Positions 1-9,116 of a stretch of DNA of 64,000 nt are shown here, piece by piece. Under the pieces are notes generated by a model. The model was not told the DNA's origin. It ran no database searches and was given only the letters and a program-made list of their open reading frames with translations. The stretch comes from JAAFJT01 sp043744275 (GTDB lineage: Bacteria > Bacteroidota > Bacteroidia > Chitinophagales > Saprospiraceae), in NCBI GenBank assembly GCA_043744275.1, contig JAYTUY010000151.1:8774-72773 (forward strand). Reading direction: 5' to 3'. Both the position numbers and the translations under genes were made by a program. The number at the start of each line of letters is the position of its first letter. Positions within the stretch are counted from its first letter, which is position 1.

Positions 1-454
1 ATTAGAAGTCAAACAACAATTTACGGCTTATGCAGGTTTTTGGCAGCGTTTTGTAGCCGCTATTATTGATGGCATTTTACTTTACATTGTTCAATTTGTA
101 ATTTTAGCTGTCTTCGGCGTCTCTGCTTATGCTTCAGATCCTCAGGCGATGATGGAAGGTGGATTCCCAATGTCATTTATTTTGGCTTACATTGCTATAT
201 TGGGCGTGAATGTTGCCTATTTTGCCTATTTAGAATCAAGTGAAAGACAAGCGACTTTTGGAAAACAAGCCATGGGTTTGGTTGTGACGGACATGAATGG
301 CGAGCGCCTTACACTCTTAAATGCAGTTGGTCGCTATTTCTCGAAAATTCCTTCTGCCTTAATTTTGATGATTGGTTATTTTATGCAACCATTCACTGAA
401 AAAAAGCAAGCCTTGCATGATATGATTGCAGGTACTTTGGTTTATAAGAAGTAA
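1..454 (+). CDS. RDD family membrane protein (C-terminal part)
   Basis: The frame is open from the second base, so the start lies left of the window; about 150 residues are visible. The opening stretch (YAGFWQRFVAAIIDG) has the Arg-Phe...Ile-Asp pattern that begins an RDD domain. It is followed by a hydrophobic helix, a second helix (FILAYIAILGVNVAYF), the RQATFGKQAMGLVV motif typical of the family's second half, and a last hydrophobic stretch. RDD proteins are small inner-membrane proteins of mostly unknown role. The annotated-looking ATG at 149 is internal to the domain and should not be used as the start. The gene converges on the next one, with a shared terminator between them. Confidence 0.85.
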   Translation, partial: LEVKQQFTAYAGFWQRFVAAIIDGILLYIVQFVILAVFGVSAYASDPQAMMEGGFPMSFILAYIAILGVNVAYFAYLESSERQATFGKQAMGLVVTDMNGERLTLLNAVGRYFSKIPSALILMIGYFMQPFTEKKQALHDMIAGTLVYKK

Positions 455-477
455 ATCTTTTTCTCTTAAATAAATGA

Positions 478-619
478 AAAAAGAGGCTTTCTCAAAAGTT
501 ACTGGTTATTAAGTTATTAATTTAATTTCGTTTAATAAAACATTGATTTACAATATTTTATACATGAAATAAGTCAATAACTAATTAACTTAATAACCCT
601 TTGAGACAGCCTCTTTTTA
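478..619. terminator. Bidirectional terminator, imperfect long palindrome
   Basis: AAAAAGAGGCTTTCTCAAA (about 479-497) pairs with TTTGAGACAGCCTCTTTTT (about 600-618). Inside these arms GGTTATTAAGTTA pairs with TTAACTTAATAACC. Both outer ends carry A/T runs, and the structure sits between two convergent genes, so it can end transcription from either side. Confidence 0.7.
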
Positions 620-623
620 ATTT

Positions 624-1460
624 CTAAATAAAATTTTTGCAATGGGTTATTTTGGTTTCTACGCCTGCTTTTTTCAACCAATTTAAATCCGTCAAGTGAG
701 GTTGATTTTCAAAATGCAATTCTTTCAGGTATTTCATTTGATTTATGGGCAAAAGGTTCTCAATTGTCAATTGATTAACCGATGTAAAACTTAACTTTTC
801 AATTTTACCAATATCGGGTAGGCATTCTAAGTTTTTTGTACCGCCTGACATAAACTTCAATTCCTTTAAATGCGTCAATGTTTTTAAAAAACTTAAATCT
901 TTGAGCGTCATACCTCCGATGTCCAATTTTTCAAGTTGGGTCATTTCTGCAAGGCATTCAACATCACTTATTTTATGAAAGACACTCAATTCTTCTATCG
1001 TTTTATTTTTTGAAATGCCTTTAATTTTCAATCTATCGCCACCAATCGCTAAGAAATGTAATTTGCAATAAGCATTAATAGGACTTAAATCTACCTGTTG
1101 ATTCAAATTAATTCTCAAACGCTTCAAATTATTGAGGTGCTTTAAAAATGTTAAATCATCAAAAGCTCCAAAGCCATTCAATGTCAAACTAATACAGCAA
1201 TTGGGATATTTTTCTAAAACAACTCCATTCAGAAAGGCTAATAATTCATCGCTCACTTTAAATTTCCTCGCCCATTGAATCAATATTATACCGCCCTTGC
1301 TCGCAGCATCCTTCCCCATTTTATCAATTTCTAATTTGGAACAATTGCCATAAATGTTTAAAATGCCACCATATGTTAAAATATAGTTTTTATCATAAGA
1401 GGCTGTATTGGCTTTAATAGATGGGCTACTTTCGACTATATTTTTTGTCGTGTTTTTCAT
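624..1460 (-). CDS. Leucine-rich-repeat-like protein
   Basis: A 278-residue soluble protein with no signal peptide or membrane helix. From about residue 95 it shows a run of leucine-rich segments of 20-25 residues (for example LKHLNNLKRLRINLN, MTQLEKLDIGGMTLKDLSFL, LTHLKELKFMSGG, MKYLKELHFENQPHLTDLNWL), the pattern of an LRR solenoid used for protein binding. The first 90 residues match nothing I recognise. It lies 76 bp downstream of the PARIS-like pair on the same strand and could be co-transcribed, but nothing ties it to defence except position. Partner and role unknown. Confidence 0.7.
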   Translation of the reverse strand: MKNTTKNIVESSPSIKANTASYDKNYILTYGGILNIYGNCSKLEIDKMGKDAASKGGIILIQWARKFKVSDELLAFLNGVVLEKYPNCCISLTLNGFGAFDDLTFLKHLNNLKRLRINLNQQVDLSPINAYCKLHFLAIGGDRLKIKGISKNKTIEELSVFHKISDVECLAEMTQLEKLDIGGMTLKDLSFLKTLTHLKELKFMSGGTKNLECLPDIGKIEKLSFTSVNQLTIENLLPINQMKYLKELHFENQPHLTDLNWLKKAGVETKITHCKNFI

Positions 1461-1536
1461 TTAATGTTACCTATTTCTTTGATTTTTTACCTCAAAATGG
1501 CATTTATACTGAGGGGGGGTTAATGAGGCAAATGGT

Positions 1537-2421
1537 TTACACCATATTTAACTCTTTTTCAATAATTTGGCTAAGCTGCTTTAAATCTTCAAATTTATTG
1601 AAATCAGTTTCTTTAATTGCAAAATCATAATATTTATCCCAACTTGGGAATGAATGTCCAGTAAGGCGTTCAAAAACCTTACTAAACGAAGTTTCAATAT
1701 CTTTACCATTCGCATAGACAAGGTAATCATCAGAATTATAAAATATTGGTGAGGAAAATTTTTTGGAAAATGTATTAAACTCCTTTTCTAAATTTTCAAT
1801 AGTTACACTATTTAAGGGTGTGAGATAGTTTTGTATAATATTCTTGGCTTCTGTCAAGCAAAAACTTGAATCAAGCTTTTCTGGTAATTTCCCACTCTGC
1901 CCAGTCCATGAAGTAGATATTTTAACTGGAATTTGTACTTTCCCTAAAGCATGACGCGCTGCTGTATAGAATTGAATATTCCGAACACTATCTTTAAGCC
2001 ATTCCTCAGTCAAAGAAGCCTGTAGTTTTTGTTGCCCTTTTACTTTTTCATTAACGACAAATTGACACAATAGATTTGGATCTAACAGATAGTTTTCAAT
2101 GCAAGTCCTGTGTGTTGCGAATATCATTTTTTCTGCCTTTTGCTTTTTTTCGCTCTTTTCGGAAACAGATATAATTGAAGATTTATCTGGTATTGGAAAA
2201 TCAAAATCTCTGTCTCGCAATCCAATACATAAATCCATACTTACTACACCCTTTTGCTGTATATAACCATCTATAAAAGCCTTCATACTCCTTTTTCCTC
2301 CGAAAGGGATAATTGTGATTTGTGGATATGCACTTTTAATAAATTTAATCAAGATTTTAACATCAAGGCTTTGTTTGCCTTCTTCTGTTTTGCCTTCACA
2401 GAAAATGGATATATTTTTCAT
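1537..2421 (-). CDS. DUF4435 / TOPRIM-like protein (PARIS AriB-like)
   Basis: 294 residues. An acidic TOPRIM-like core is visible: the N-terminal strand FCEGKTEE (Glu9), LRDRDFD with Asp70/Asp72/Asp74, and RTCIENYLLD (Glu109), the layout of DUF4435 proteins. In the PARIS anti-phage system a DUF4435 effector (AriB) is held by an AAA ATPase (AriA) and released when a phage anti-restriction protein is sensed. Here the start codon overlaps the ATPase stop codon by one base (TAATG), so the two are translationally coupled. The C-terminal half is unassigned. No copy of the window's iterated motif occurs in this gene or its partner, which fits recent arrival. The name PARIS rests on domain pairing and gene order, not on a database match. 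Confidence 0.65.
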   Translation of the reverse strand: MKNISIFCEGKTEEGKQSLDVKILIKFIKSAYPQITIIPFGGKRSMKAFIDGYIQQKGVVSMDLCIGLRDRDFDFPIPDKSSIISVSEKSEKKQKAEKMIFATHRTCIENYLLDPNLLCQFVVNEKVKGQQKLQASLTEEWLKDSVRNIQFYTAARHALGKVQIPVKISTSWTGQSGKLPEKLDSSFCLTEAKNIIQNYLTPLNSVTIENLEKEFNTFSKKFSSPIFYNSDDYLVYANGKDIETSFSKVFERLTGHSFPSWDKYYDFAIKETDFNKFEDLKQLSQIIEKELNMV

Positions 2422-3452
2422 TAAAGTCTTATAATTTGAGATTCATCAACCAATGAGGCAATGTAATCTGAATGAGTTGAAATAATAAACTGGTTGTTGC
2501 TACCAAAACGTTGCAAAGCATTGAGTAAAGTTTGTTGAAGCGGTGGGTGTAAATGCAACTCTAACTCATCAATTAAGATAATAGAATTATTTATTTTCCA
2601 ATTAGCAAAATCTATTAAAATTGGAAATATGGCTCGTTCACCTGCTGACATTTCAGAAACTTCATATTCATTGTTGCCATCAGTTAAATAAAACCAATCC
2701 ACTTCGAAAGCATCAGCAGCACTTAAACGAGGTGCCGGTCCGCTGAAACGACGATTAGGAAAAACTGCTTGTAAATTATTTTGTAAATCTTCAAAAATAT
2801 CTCTTTGGTCTTGTCGTAATCTTAAATCACCTCTATCCACCCTATTGTGAAAATTATAACGTCCGATTAAAAATTGGCGTAGTTTATCTTCGGTTAAATC
2901 ATCACCATTTTCTTTATTAAAACTAAGCGCATTCCTCTCTTCTGTGTACCAATAAGCTTTACCAACATTGTTAAAAAGTTGCTTATCTCTATCGTAGGCT
3001 GAAATCATTTTTGCGTAAGAATAACCTCGAAACTGAAAAAAAGCTCCAGCCACTCGTGCGTTAACATTATTATTAGCATAATCCAATGATAATCTTACAT
3101 TTGAGCTATTAGTGGGTCGTGTTCCACGAGTAATAGTTTGACTTTCAATAAGCCTATCGTAAAGTTCACGAGTCGTCTGTGTCTCTTCAGGAGTAAAACT
3201 AAAATCTAAGTGTGCTTGTATTGGAGCCCGTCCAGAACTTATCAAACTGAAATTAAAGCCTGGCCAATTAAGTTCTGAAGGGGTTTTTAAATCTTGAGTA
3301 GCCGTACCAATCACAGCAGCAATTATTTGCATTATTGAGGACTTTCCACTTCCATTATCCCCCACAAGTAAAGTGAGTTCTGGATGAAAATCTTTTCTGA
3401 ATATCTGTTGGAATTTTTTGTAATTCTTAATTTCGATTGACGTAATTTTCAT
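2421..3452 (-). CDS. AAA ATPase, OLD/ABC-like (PARIS AriA-like)
   Basis: 343 residues with the marks of an SMC/ABC-type AAA ATPase: Walker A GDNGSGKSS at residues 31-39, a signature-like SEMSAGERA, Walker B IILIDELELHLHPP with Asp295/Glu296, and the H-loop STHSD at about 325. It has no coiled-coil insert of the Rad50 kind, so it belongs with the compact ATPases that pair with an effector. The DUF4435 gene follows with a one-base overlap. In PARIS the ATPase forms the sensing scaffold. The 357 bp upstream hold degenerate 42-bp repeats and would contain the promoter. OLD-type or retron-associated ATPases are the alternative, but no reverse transcriptase is present. Confidence 0.75.
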   Translation of the reverse strand: MKITSIEIKNYKKFQQIFRKDFHPELTLLVGDNGSGKSSIMQIIAAVIGTATQDLKTPSELNWPGFNFSLISSGRAPIQAHLDFSFTPEETQTTRELYDRLIESQTITRGTRPTNSSNVRLSLDYANNNVNARVAGAFFQFRGYSYAKMISAYDRDKQLFNNVGKAYWYTEERNALSFNKENGDDLTEDKLRQFLIGRYNFHNRVDRGDLRLRQDQRDIFEDLQNNLQAVFPNRRFSGPAPRLSAADAFEVDWFYLTDGNNEYEVSEMSAGERAIFPILIDFANWKINNSIILIDELELHLHPPLQQTLLNALQRFGSNNQFIISTHSDYIASLVDESQIIRL

Positions 3453-3546
3453 AAATTAAATTTTCCTCAAAAGTAGTTAAAACCAAGAATATACATATCA
3501 AATCTATCACAAAATCCCGACTACGAAAACAATCCTCCTATATTTT

Positions 3547-3672
3547 TTCAAAAAATAGTCATCATAAATCATTTGATGATAATCAATTTTGAAAAAACAG
3601 TTATCACATACCGTTTGACGCTAATCACTTTTCAGAAAATTGCTCTTGCAAAGCATTTGAATGTCTTTGAAT
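3547..3672. repeat. Three degenerate 42-bp tandem units
   Basis: Units begin at 3547, 3589 and 3631. The first two match at 32 of 42 positions by eye (both start TT-AAAAAA-AGT-ATCA); the third is much more diverged. One frame is open through all three and encodes a loose 14-residue repeat without a start codon, so this may be the remnant of a repeat protein. The rest of the 3453-3809 gap is AT-rich, with TATTTTTG at 3737-3744 as a possible -7 box for the next gene. Confidence 0.45.
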
Positions 3673-3809
3673 TTAAAAAAACATCCGACACGATTAGTTA
3701 TTTTGTGTAACAAAATTATATTCCAATATATTTTACTATTTTTGAAAAAATAAGTCTATATTAATGCGAGTGCTATATTAAAACTTTTGCTCATCATTAA
3801 ACCAAATCT

Positions 3810-4940
3810 ATGCAACCCAATATTATCATCAAAGAAGCAACATCTAAGAGGGATTTAAGCAATTTTGTCAAATTTCCTTTCAAATTGTATGCAAATAACC
3901 CCTTTTGGATTCCTCAAATTAACAACGATGAAATAAAAAACATATCCAAAGGCAGCAATCCAGCCTTTGATTTTTGCGACGCCAAATATTGGCTCGCCTT
4001 GAAAGATGGTGAAATCGTGGGCAGAATTGGCGGCATTATCAATCACCGTTATAATGAAAAAGTAGGTAAGAATTGCGCACGTTTCAGCCAAGTCGATTTT
4101 ATTGAAGACCCCTCAGTATTGGAGGCATTATTGACCACTGTAGAGGCTTGGGCGAGAGTACAAGGCGCGGTTTTGATTCATGGACCTTTCGGTTTTACGG
4201 ATATGGATCCAGAAGGTATGCTTGTAGAAGGTTTTGACGAATTGGGCACAATTGCTACCATTTATAACCATCCATATTATCCCATTGAAATGGAGAAAAA
4301 TGGTTATACAAAAGAGATAGATTGGATAGAATATGAATTAATACCGCCTAAAGTCATTCCTGAAAAAGTAGAACGCATCGCTCAAACTGTCTTAGAAAGG
4401 TATCATTTAAAAGTTCTTCAATTGAAAAAAGCGAAGGAATTGATGCCGTATGCCCATGAAATCTTTGAAGTCCTCAACAGTTGCTATGAAGATTTGCATG
4501 GCTTCGTTTCTTTGACAGATAAGCAAATTGACATGTATATCAAGCAATATTTCGGCTTTATTATTCCAGATTATGTACCGATTGTGGTAGATGAACACAA
4601 CAAAGTGGTGGCATTTGGTATCACCATGCCGTCATTATCGAAGGCATTTCAGAAAGCGAATGGTCGGTTATTTCCTTTCGGTTTTATCCATATTTTAAGA
4701 GCCATGAAAAATAACAATCGCGCCGATTTATACTTGACGGGCGTGCGACCCGATTATCAAGACAAAGGCGTGAATGCCATCATGATGTGTGAAATGAACA
4801 AGGTCTATTTGAAATATAAAATAGAAGTCGTGGAATCAAATCCTGAATTAGAAACCAACTCAAAAGTGCAAGCGCAATGGCGTTTTTATGAAAAAAGGCA
4901 GCATAAACGGCGTAGGTGTTTTATTAAAATGTTGGATTGA
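3810..4940 (+). CDS. GNAT-like N-acyltransferase, YghO-type
   Basis: 376 residues. The opening (KRDLSNFVKFPFKLYANNPFWIPQ) is characteristic of a two-lobed GNAT-like family that includes E. coli YghO: a 'phenylalanine-leucine-tyrosine, then WVP/WIP' segment followed by an acetyltransferase-like core (YWLALKDGEIVGRIGGIIN, residues about 60-80) and a C-terminal region ending in the basic KRRRCFIKML. Acceptor and donor are unknown; the fold suggests acyl transfer from CoA or a carrier. No signal peptide. One iterated motif copy (4109) is read as DPSV. It stands alone between a divergent and a convergent gene. GNAT-related fold likely, exact reaction not inferable. Confidence 0.75.
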   Translation: MQPNIIIKEATSKRDLSNFVKFPFKLYANNPFWIPQINNDEIKNISKGSNPAFDFCDAKYWLALKDGEIVGRIGGIINHRYNEKVGKNCARFSQVDFIEDPSVLEALLTTVEAWARVQGAVLIHGPFGFTDMDPEGMLVEGFDELGTIATIYNHPYYPIEMEKNGYTKEIDWIEYELIPPKVIPEKVERIAQTVLERYHLKVLQLKKAKELMPYAHEIFEVLNSCYEDLHGFVSLTDKQIDMYIKQYFGFIIPDYVPIVVDEHNKVVAFGITMPSLSKAFQKANGRLFPFGFIHILRAMKNNNRADLYLTGVRPDYQDKGVNAIMMCEMNKVYLKYKIEVVESNPELETNSKVQAQWRFYEKRQHKRRRCFIKMLD

Positions 4941-4954
4941 TTTGACTTATTAAT

Positions 4955-5569
4955 TCAATCAAAATAAGTTTCAGTTTCCTTATTCACCCATTTTTGAAAA
5001 ACTAACTGTATCTGACTATCTAAAATACGCTGCTTAGAAAGTGGCGGCAATTGATGAATAGGGAAAAAATCAACATCCATTATATCAAAGCCTTTTGTCA
5101 ACACCCCCTCAGTATATTGGCATCCAAAGACCAATTTATAGACATAATTGGCTTCAGGTGGATGTGGATGACACCGCTTATCGAAAACAGCCAAGAGCGT
5201 TTTTACATCAACTGACAAACCTGTTTCCTCAGCTACCTCTTTAATCGCCACTTCTTTAGGACTTGAGCCTATATCTGCCCAGCCGCCCGGTAATGCCCAA
5301 AAGCCGTCCATTTGTTCCTGAACCATTAATATTTCCAATTTTTCATTCAAAACCAAAGCTCTGATGTCTACCTTTGGCGTTGGATAATCAAGAGGATTTA
5401 TATAAAAATCATTCAATAATGACAACGGTTGGTTGATTAAATTAGCTAATATGGACTGGCTAATCTCTCTCACCATTTCATAACGCTCTCTATCATAATT
5501 GTCTTTTGAGTAAAGCAAACCGATGTCAGCAATAGACTTGAGCCGTTTTATTTCATTGAGATAATCCAT
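4955..5569 (-). CDS. Nudix hydrolase
   Basis: 204 residues. An N-terminal helical segment (EIKRLKSIADIGLLYSKD) precedes the Nudix fold, an arrangement seen in ADP-ribose/nucleoside-diphosphate-sugar pyrophosphatase-like members. The Nudix box reads GGWADIGSSPKEVAIKEVAEETGL, broken here by position: Gly-Gly-Trp at about 116-118, Lys in place of the usual Arg, and the metal-binding Glu pair in VAEETGL. Cytoplasmic, cleaving X-linked nucleoside diphosphates. The motif copy at 5105 is read TEG in YTEGVL. It lies 45 bp upstream of the carboxylase gene on the same strand's downstream side, possibly co-transcribed. Substrate unresolved. Confidence 0.85.
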   Translation of the reverse strand: MDYLNEIKRLKSIADIGLLYSKDNYDRERYEMVREISQSILANLINQPLSLLNDFYINPLDYPTPKVDIRALVLNEKLEILMVQEQMDGFWALPGGWADIGSSPKEVAIKEVAEETGLSVDVKTLLAVFDKRCHPHPPEANYVYKLVFGCQYTEGVLTKGFDIMDVDFFPIHQLPPLSKQRILDSQIQLVFQKWVNKETETYFD

Positions 5570-5614
5570 TTTATTTTAATAATTTTTCGAAGCAATTTGA
5601 TTGTAATATAATGG

Positions 5615-7156
5615 CTACAACGGTATATTCCCATGCTTTTTCTTAGGCAAATGCGCCACTTTATTCTCCAACATCGCAAAGGTTTTAATCAATTTACGCC
5701 GCGTTTCATTCGGCAGAATGACTTCATCAATAAACCCTCGACTCGCTGCCCGATATGGATTGGCGAATTTTTCAGCATATTCTTTCTCTTTTTCAAGCAA
5801 TTTAGCCGAGGAATCAGCTGCTTCAGATATTTCTTTTTTGAAAATAATTTCAGAAGCACCCTTCGCTCCCATCACCGCAATCTCCGCGCTGGGCCAAGCG
5901 AAATTCATATCCGCACCAATGTGTTTTGAATTCATCACATCATACGCACCCCCGTAAGCCTTGCGCGTGATGACCGTCACACGCGGAACAGTTGCCTCGC
6001 TGAAAGCAAAAAGCAATTTCGCTCCATTGGTAATAATGCCATGCCACTCCTGATCAGTCCCTGGCAGAAATCCAGGCACATCTACCAAAACAAGCAATGG
6101 AATATTGAAAATATCGCAAAAACGAACAAAACGCGCCCCTTTCTTAGAGCTTTCAACATCCAAAACGCCCGCCATCACAGCCGGTTGATTCGCCACAATG
6201 CCAATCGCCCGACCAGCAAGCCTTGCAAAACCGACGACTATATTTTCAGCATATTGTTCATGGATTTCAAAAAAAGAGGCTTCATCCACAATGCCATTCA
6301 CGACATCGCGCATATCATAAGGCTGATTGGGATTTTCAGGAATAATATCAGTCAAAACATCCCTAAATTCATCGCCCAAAACATACGGATACTGAGGGGT
6401 CTTCTCCTCACAATTTTGAGGTATATAACTGAGTAAATTTTTCACTTTTTCAAGGCATTCCAAATCATTCGCTGCAGTCAAATGCGTTACGCCCGATTTA
6501 GTCGCGTGGGTGGATGCCCCCCCGAGTTCCTCGCTCGTCACAGTTTCATTGGTCACCGTTTTCACCACGTTTGGACCCGTTACAAACATGTACGAAGTGT
6601 TTTCAACCATAATAATAAAATCCGTCATAGCAGGAGAATATACCGCACCGCCTGCACAAGGTCCCATAATCGCCGAAATCTGAGGAATCACCCCCGACGA
6701 CAAAACATTGCGATAAAATATATCCGCATAGCCGCCCAACGAGTTCACGCCCTCTTGAATCCGCGCACCGCCTGAATCATTCAGACCGATGCAAGGCGCG
6801 CCATTTTTAACGGCTAAATCCATAATTTTACAAATCTTTTCAGCATGAGTTTCTGACAGAGAACCGCCGAAGACCGTAAAATCCTGTGAAAAAACATACG
6901 TCAAACGCCCATTGACTGTACCATAGCCCGTTACGACGCCATCGCCATAATATTGCTCATTTTCAAGACCAAAATCCACGCTCCGATGCGTCACCAACTG
7001 CCCAATTTCTTCAAAACTGTTCGGGTCGAGAAAGAAATGCACCCGTTCGCGAGCGGTGAGTTTTCCTTTTTTATGTTGAGCATCGATACGCGATTGACCG
7101 CCGCCGAGCTTGGCTTCGTCTTGTTTCTGTTGGAGAGTGGTAAGCGATTTTTTCAT
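5615..7156 (-). CDS. pccB: Acyl-CoA (propionyl-CoA) carboxylase beta subunit
   Basis: 513 residues, the usual length of a carboxyltransferase subunit. It carries the N-terminal ARERV motif (GKLTARERVHFFLDPNSFEE), the crotonase-type N domain with NDSGGARIQEG and MGPCAGGAVYSPA, and the C domain with VDVPGFLPGTDQEWHGII and AYGGAYDVM. With a biotin-carrying alpha subunit (not in this window) it moves carboxyl from biotin to propionyl- or acetyl-CoA, in branched-chain and odd-chain acid breakdown. ERGYVA-type C-terminal end is intact (ASRGFIDEVILPNETR). The motif copy at 6390 lies antisense and is read PQY in a variable loop. A CAAATATA (minus strand TATATTTG, 7239-7246) could be the -7 box. PCC versus ACC specificity is not decided by sequence alone. 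Confidence 0.92.
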   Translation of the reverse strand: MKKSLTTLQQKQDEAKLGGGQSRIDAQHKKGKLTARERVHFFLDPNSFEEIGQLVTHRSVDFGLENEQYYGDGVVTGYGTVNGRLTYVFSQDFTVFGGSLSETHAEKICKIMDLAVKNGAPCIGLNDSGGARIQEGVNSLGGYADIFYRNVLSSGVIPQISAIMGPCAGGAVYSPAMTDFIIMVENTSYMFVTGPNVVKTVTNETVTSEELGGASTHATKSGVTHLTAANDLECLEKVKNLLSYIPQNCEEKTPQYPYVLGDEFRDVLTDIIPENPNQPYDMRDVVNGIVDEASFFEIHEQYAENIVVGFARLAGRAIGIVANQPAVMAGVLDVESSKKGARFVRFCDIFNIPLLVLVDVPGFLPGTDQEWHGIITNGAKLLFAFSEATVPRVTVITRKAYGGAYDVMNSKHIGADMNFAWPSAEIAVMGAKGASEIIFKKEISEAADSSAKLLEKEKEYAEKFANPYRAASRGFIDEVILPNETRRKLIKTFAMLENKVAHLPKKKHGNIPL

Positions 7157-7306
7157 TTTATATTTGGTAATTACTTGATTATCAACAATTTATCTAATTT
7201 TTTTTAATTAAAATAAAGAAATTTTATTTTAATCAAGGCAAATATATAGAAACCTATATTTGTTTGTATTCACTGAAACTATGTTTTTTTATAAATGGCA
7301 ATAAAT

Positions 7307-7421
7307 AGTATCGCGGAACTCCAGTTCCGCTTTCAAGTGAAACATGGATTGAGTGCGGAACTGATGAAATAACTTGCAGCAAGTTTCAAACTTGCTGCAA
7401 GTTGCGCTCAACCCGATACTT
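7307..7421. repeat. Palindromic element bounded by AGTATCG/CGATACT
   Basis: A 115-bp element with terminal inverted heptamers. Inside, GCGGAACT-CCAGTTCCGC makes one hairpin and AACTTGCAGCAAG-CTTGCTGCAAGTT another. Relatives lie at 34932-35003 and 55722-55995. It fills much of the 383-bp gap between the divergent carboxylase and sbcD genes, so it may be a mobile REP-like element. I see no protein in the gap. Confidence 0.6.
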
Positions 7422-7539
7422 AAAATAATAAATTCTTTAAAAAAAGCCAAATAATAGTAATTGAAAAACGCTTTTGAATAACTTTGACACTTCATTTTTC
7501 AAAAAAAGCCTTTGTCATTTTAGATTGATTGAATTATAC

Positions 7540-8781
7540 ATGAAAATACTCCATACAGCCGATTGGCATCTCGGAAAACGCCTCAATAATTACAGCCGAC
7601 ATGAGGAACAACAAATTGTTTTGAATGAAATTTGCGAAATAGCAGACCGTGAAAACGTGGATGTCCTCATCATTGCAGGCGACCTTTTTGATACATTCAA
7701 TCCACCCAATGAAAGCACATCATTGTTTTATAAAACATGTAAACGATTGTCTAACAACGGTTTACGACCTATTATCGCCATCGCGGGCAATCATGATTCA
7801 CCTGAGCGCATCGAAGCACCCAACCCTTTGGCGAGGGAGTGCGGGATTATATTTGCTGGCTATCCGAAGTCCATCATAGAGCCTTACGAATTGCCCAACG
7901 GCTTCGCTGTAACCCGCAGTACTGAGGGGTTCATTGAATTGAAATTGCTCGGCTACGATTATCCGTTGCGCCTTCTCCTCGCGCCTTATGCCAATGAATA
8001 TCGGTTGGCGGAGTATCTGGGCGTGGAAAATACGGATGAAACATTGCGGCAATTATTGTCTGAAAAATGGAATCAGGTCTTCAATTATATCACTAAAGAT
8101 GAAGATACTGAGGGGGTAAATATCGCCATCGCCCACCTATTTGTGATGGTGAAAGGTGGTGAAGTACCAGAAGAACCCGAAGAAGAAAGACCAATTAATA
8201 TAGGCGGTGCGTCCGCTATTTATACCGAAAATTTTCCTAAACAAATACAATATATTGCGCTTGGGCATTTGCATCGGCAGCAAGAGATTTCTAAAAAGCC
8301 GTGCCCTGTTATTTATAGTGGCAGTCCATTGGGCTATAGTTTTAATGAAAAAAATCAAGATAAATATGTCATGTTGATTGATGCAGAACCTACACAAAAG
8401 GTTGATTATCAACGCATTAAATTAGAAACACCTAAAAAATTGTATCAAAAAACATTTGATGATATGGATGCTGCCCTTGCTTGGTTGGCTGAACATCCCG
8501 ACGCTTTGATTCAATTGACTTACATTTCAGATGAAACTTTATCGCCTATTTTGACCAAGCAACTCAATGAAGCGCATCCAGGCATTGTGCCGCCCATTAA
8601 TTTTCATGCCCGCAATCAAGACGCGCTCAATGGAAAAGAAACGACCATAAATCCTGATACGGATGATATTCGCAGCCTATTTGTTGAGTATTTTAAAACG
8701 AAAAACAAAGGGCAAGAGCCTAATGAGGAATTGATTCAGCTTTTTAATGAAATTAGGGCTGTGAGTGAAAATGATGTGTAA
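7540..8781 (+). CDS. sbcD: Exonuclease subunit SbcD
   Basis: 413 residues from the ATG at 7540; a longer frame opens at 7474 but the family begins MKILHTADWHLGKRL, so the upstream 22 codons are leader. All calcineurin-like phosphoesterase motifs are present: D-W-H at 8-10, GDLFD, GNHD and ALGHLHRQ, giving the two-metal nuclease centre. With SbcC it forms the Mre11-Rad50-type complex that cuts hairpins, cruciforms and protein-blocked ends. The gap to sbcC (335 bp) is unusually long for this pair and filled by a large palindrome. Two motif copies (7920 STEGF, 8106 DTEGV) lie in frame. Confidence 0.93.
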   Translation: MKILHTADWHLGKRLNNYSRHEEQQIVLNEICEIADRENVDVLIIAGDLFDTFNPPNESTSLFYKTCKRLSNNGLRPIIAIAGNHDSPERIEAPNPLARECGIIFAGYPKSIIEPYELPNGFAVTRSTEGFIELKLLGYDYPLRLLLAPYANEYRLAEYLGVENTDETLRQLLSEKWNQVFNYITKDEDTEGVNIAIAHLFVMVKGGEVPEEPEEERPINIGGASAIYTENFPKQIQYIALGHLHRQQEISKKPCPVIYSGSPLGYSFNEKNQDKYVMLIDAEPTQKVDYQRIKLETPKKLYQKTFDDMDAALAWLAEHPDALIQLTYISDETLSPILTKQLNEAHPGIVPPINFHARNQDALNGKETTINPDTDDIRSLFVEYFKTKNKGQEPNEELIQLFNEIRAVSENDV

Positions 8782-8837
8782 TAGGTATTTCTATATAAAG
8801 GAATCTTATGGAAAAATCATAATCATAGGAGTATTTT

Positions 8838-9013
8838 AAGAGTCCAGCGGACTCACAGGTTTGTAGAATTGTGAGTGCATATTAAGGATATTTCAAGAGT
8901 CCAGCGGACTCACACGTTTGTTGAAACTACCTATAAACGTGTGAGTCCACTGGACTCTTGAAAGCGTTTATTTTTTCCATAATTCTACAAACGTGTGAGT
9001 CCGCTGGACTCTA
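8838..9013. repeat. Nested palindrome with four GAGTCCAGCGGACTC units
   Basis: Units at 8840-8856 and 8897-8913 face inverted units at about 8941-8957 and 8995-9011. The inner pair makes a stem of nearly 29 bp (arms about 8891-8919 and 8934-8962) with a 14-base loop. The outer pair extends the homology with GTTTGTAGAATT and AATTCTACAAAC. Each unit is itself palindromic. It lies between sbcD and sbcC, whose product cleaves such structures. Confidence 0.85.
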
Positions 9014-9116
9014 ATAAATTTTCATTCAATCATAGTTTAAATGTAGCAGAAGGTGTATAAAAAAATATACATTTTTGTACAATAAACCTATAAATCAACA
9101 ACAATAGAATAATATT

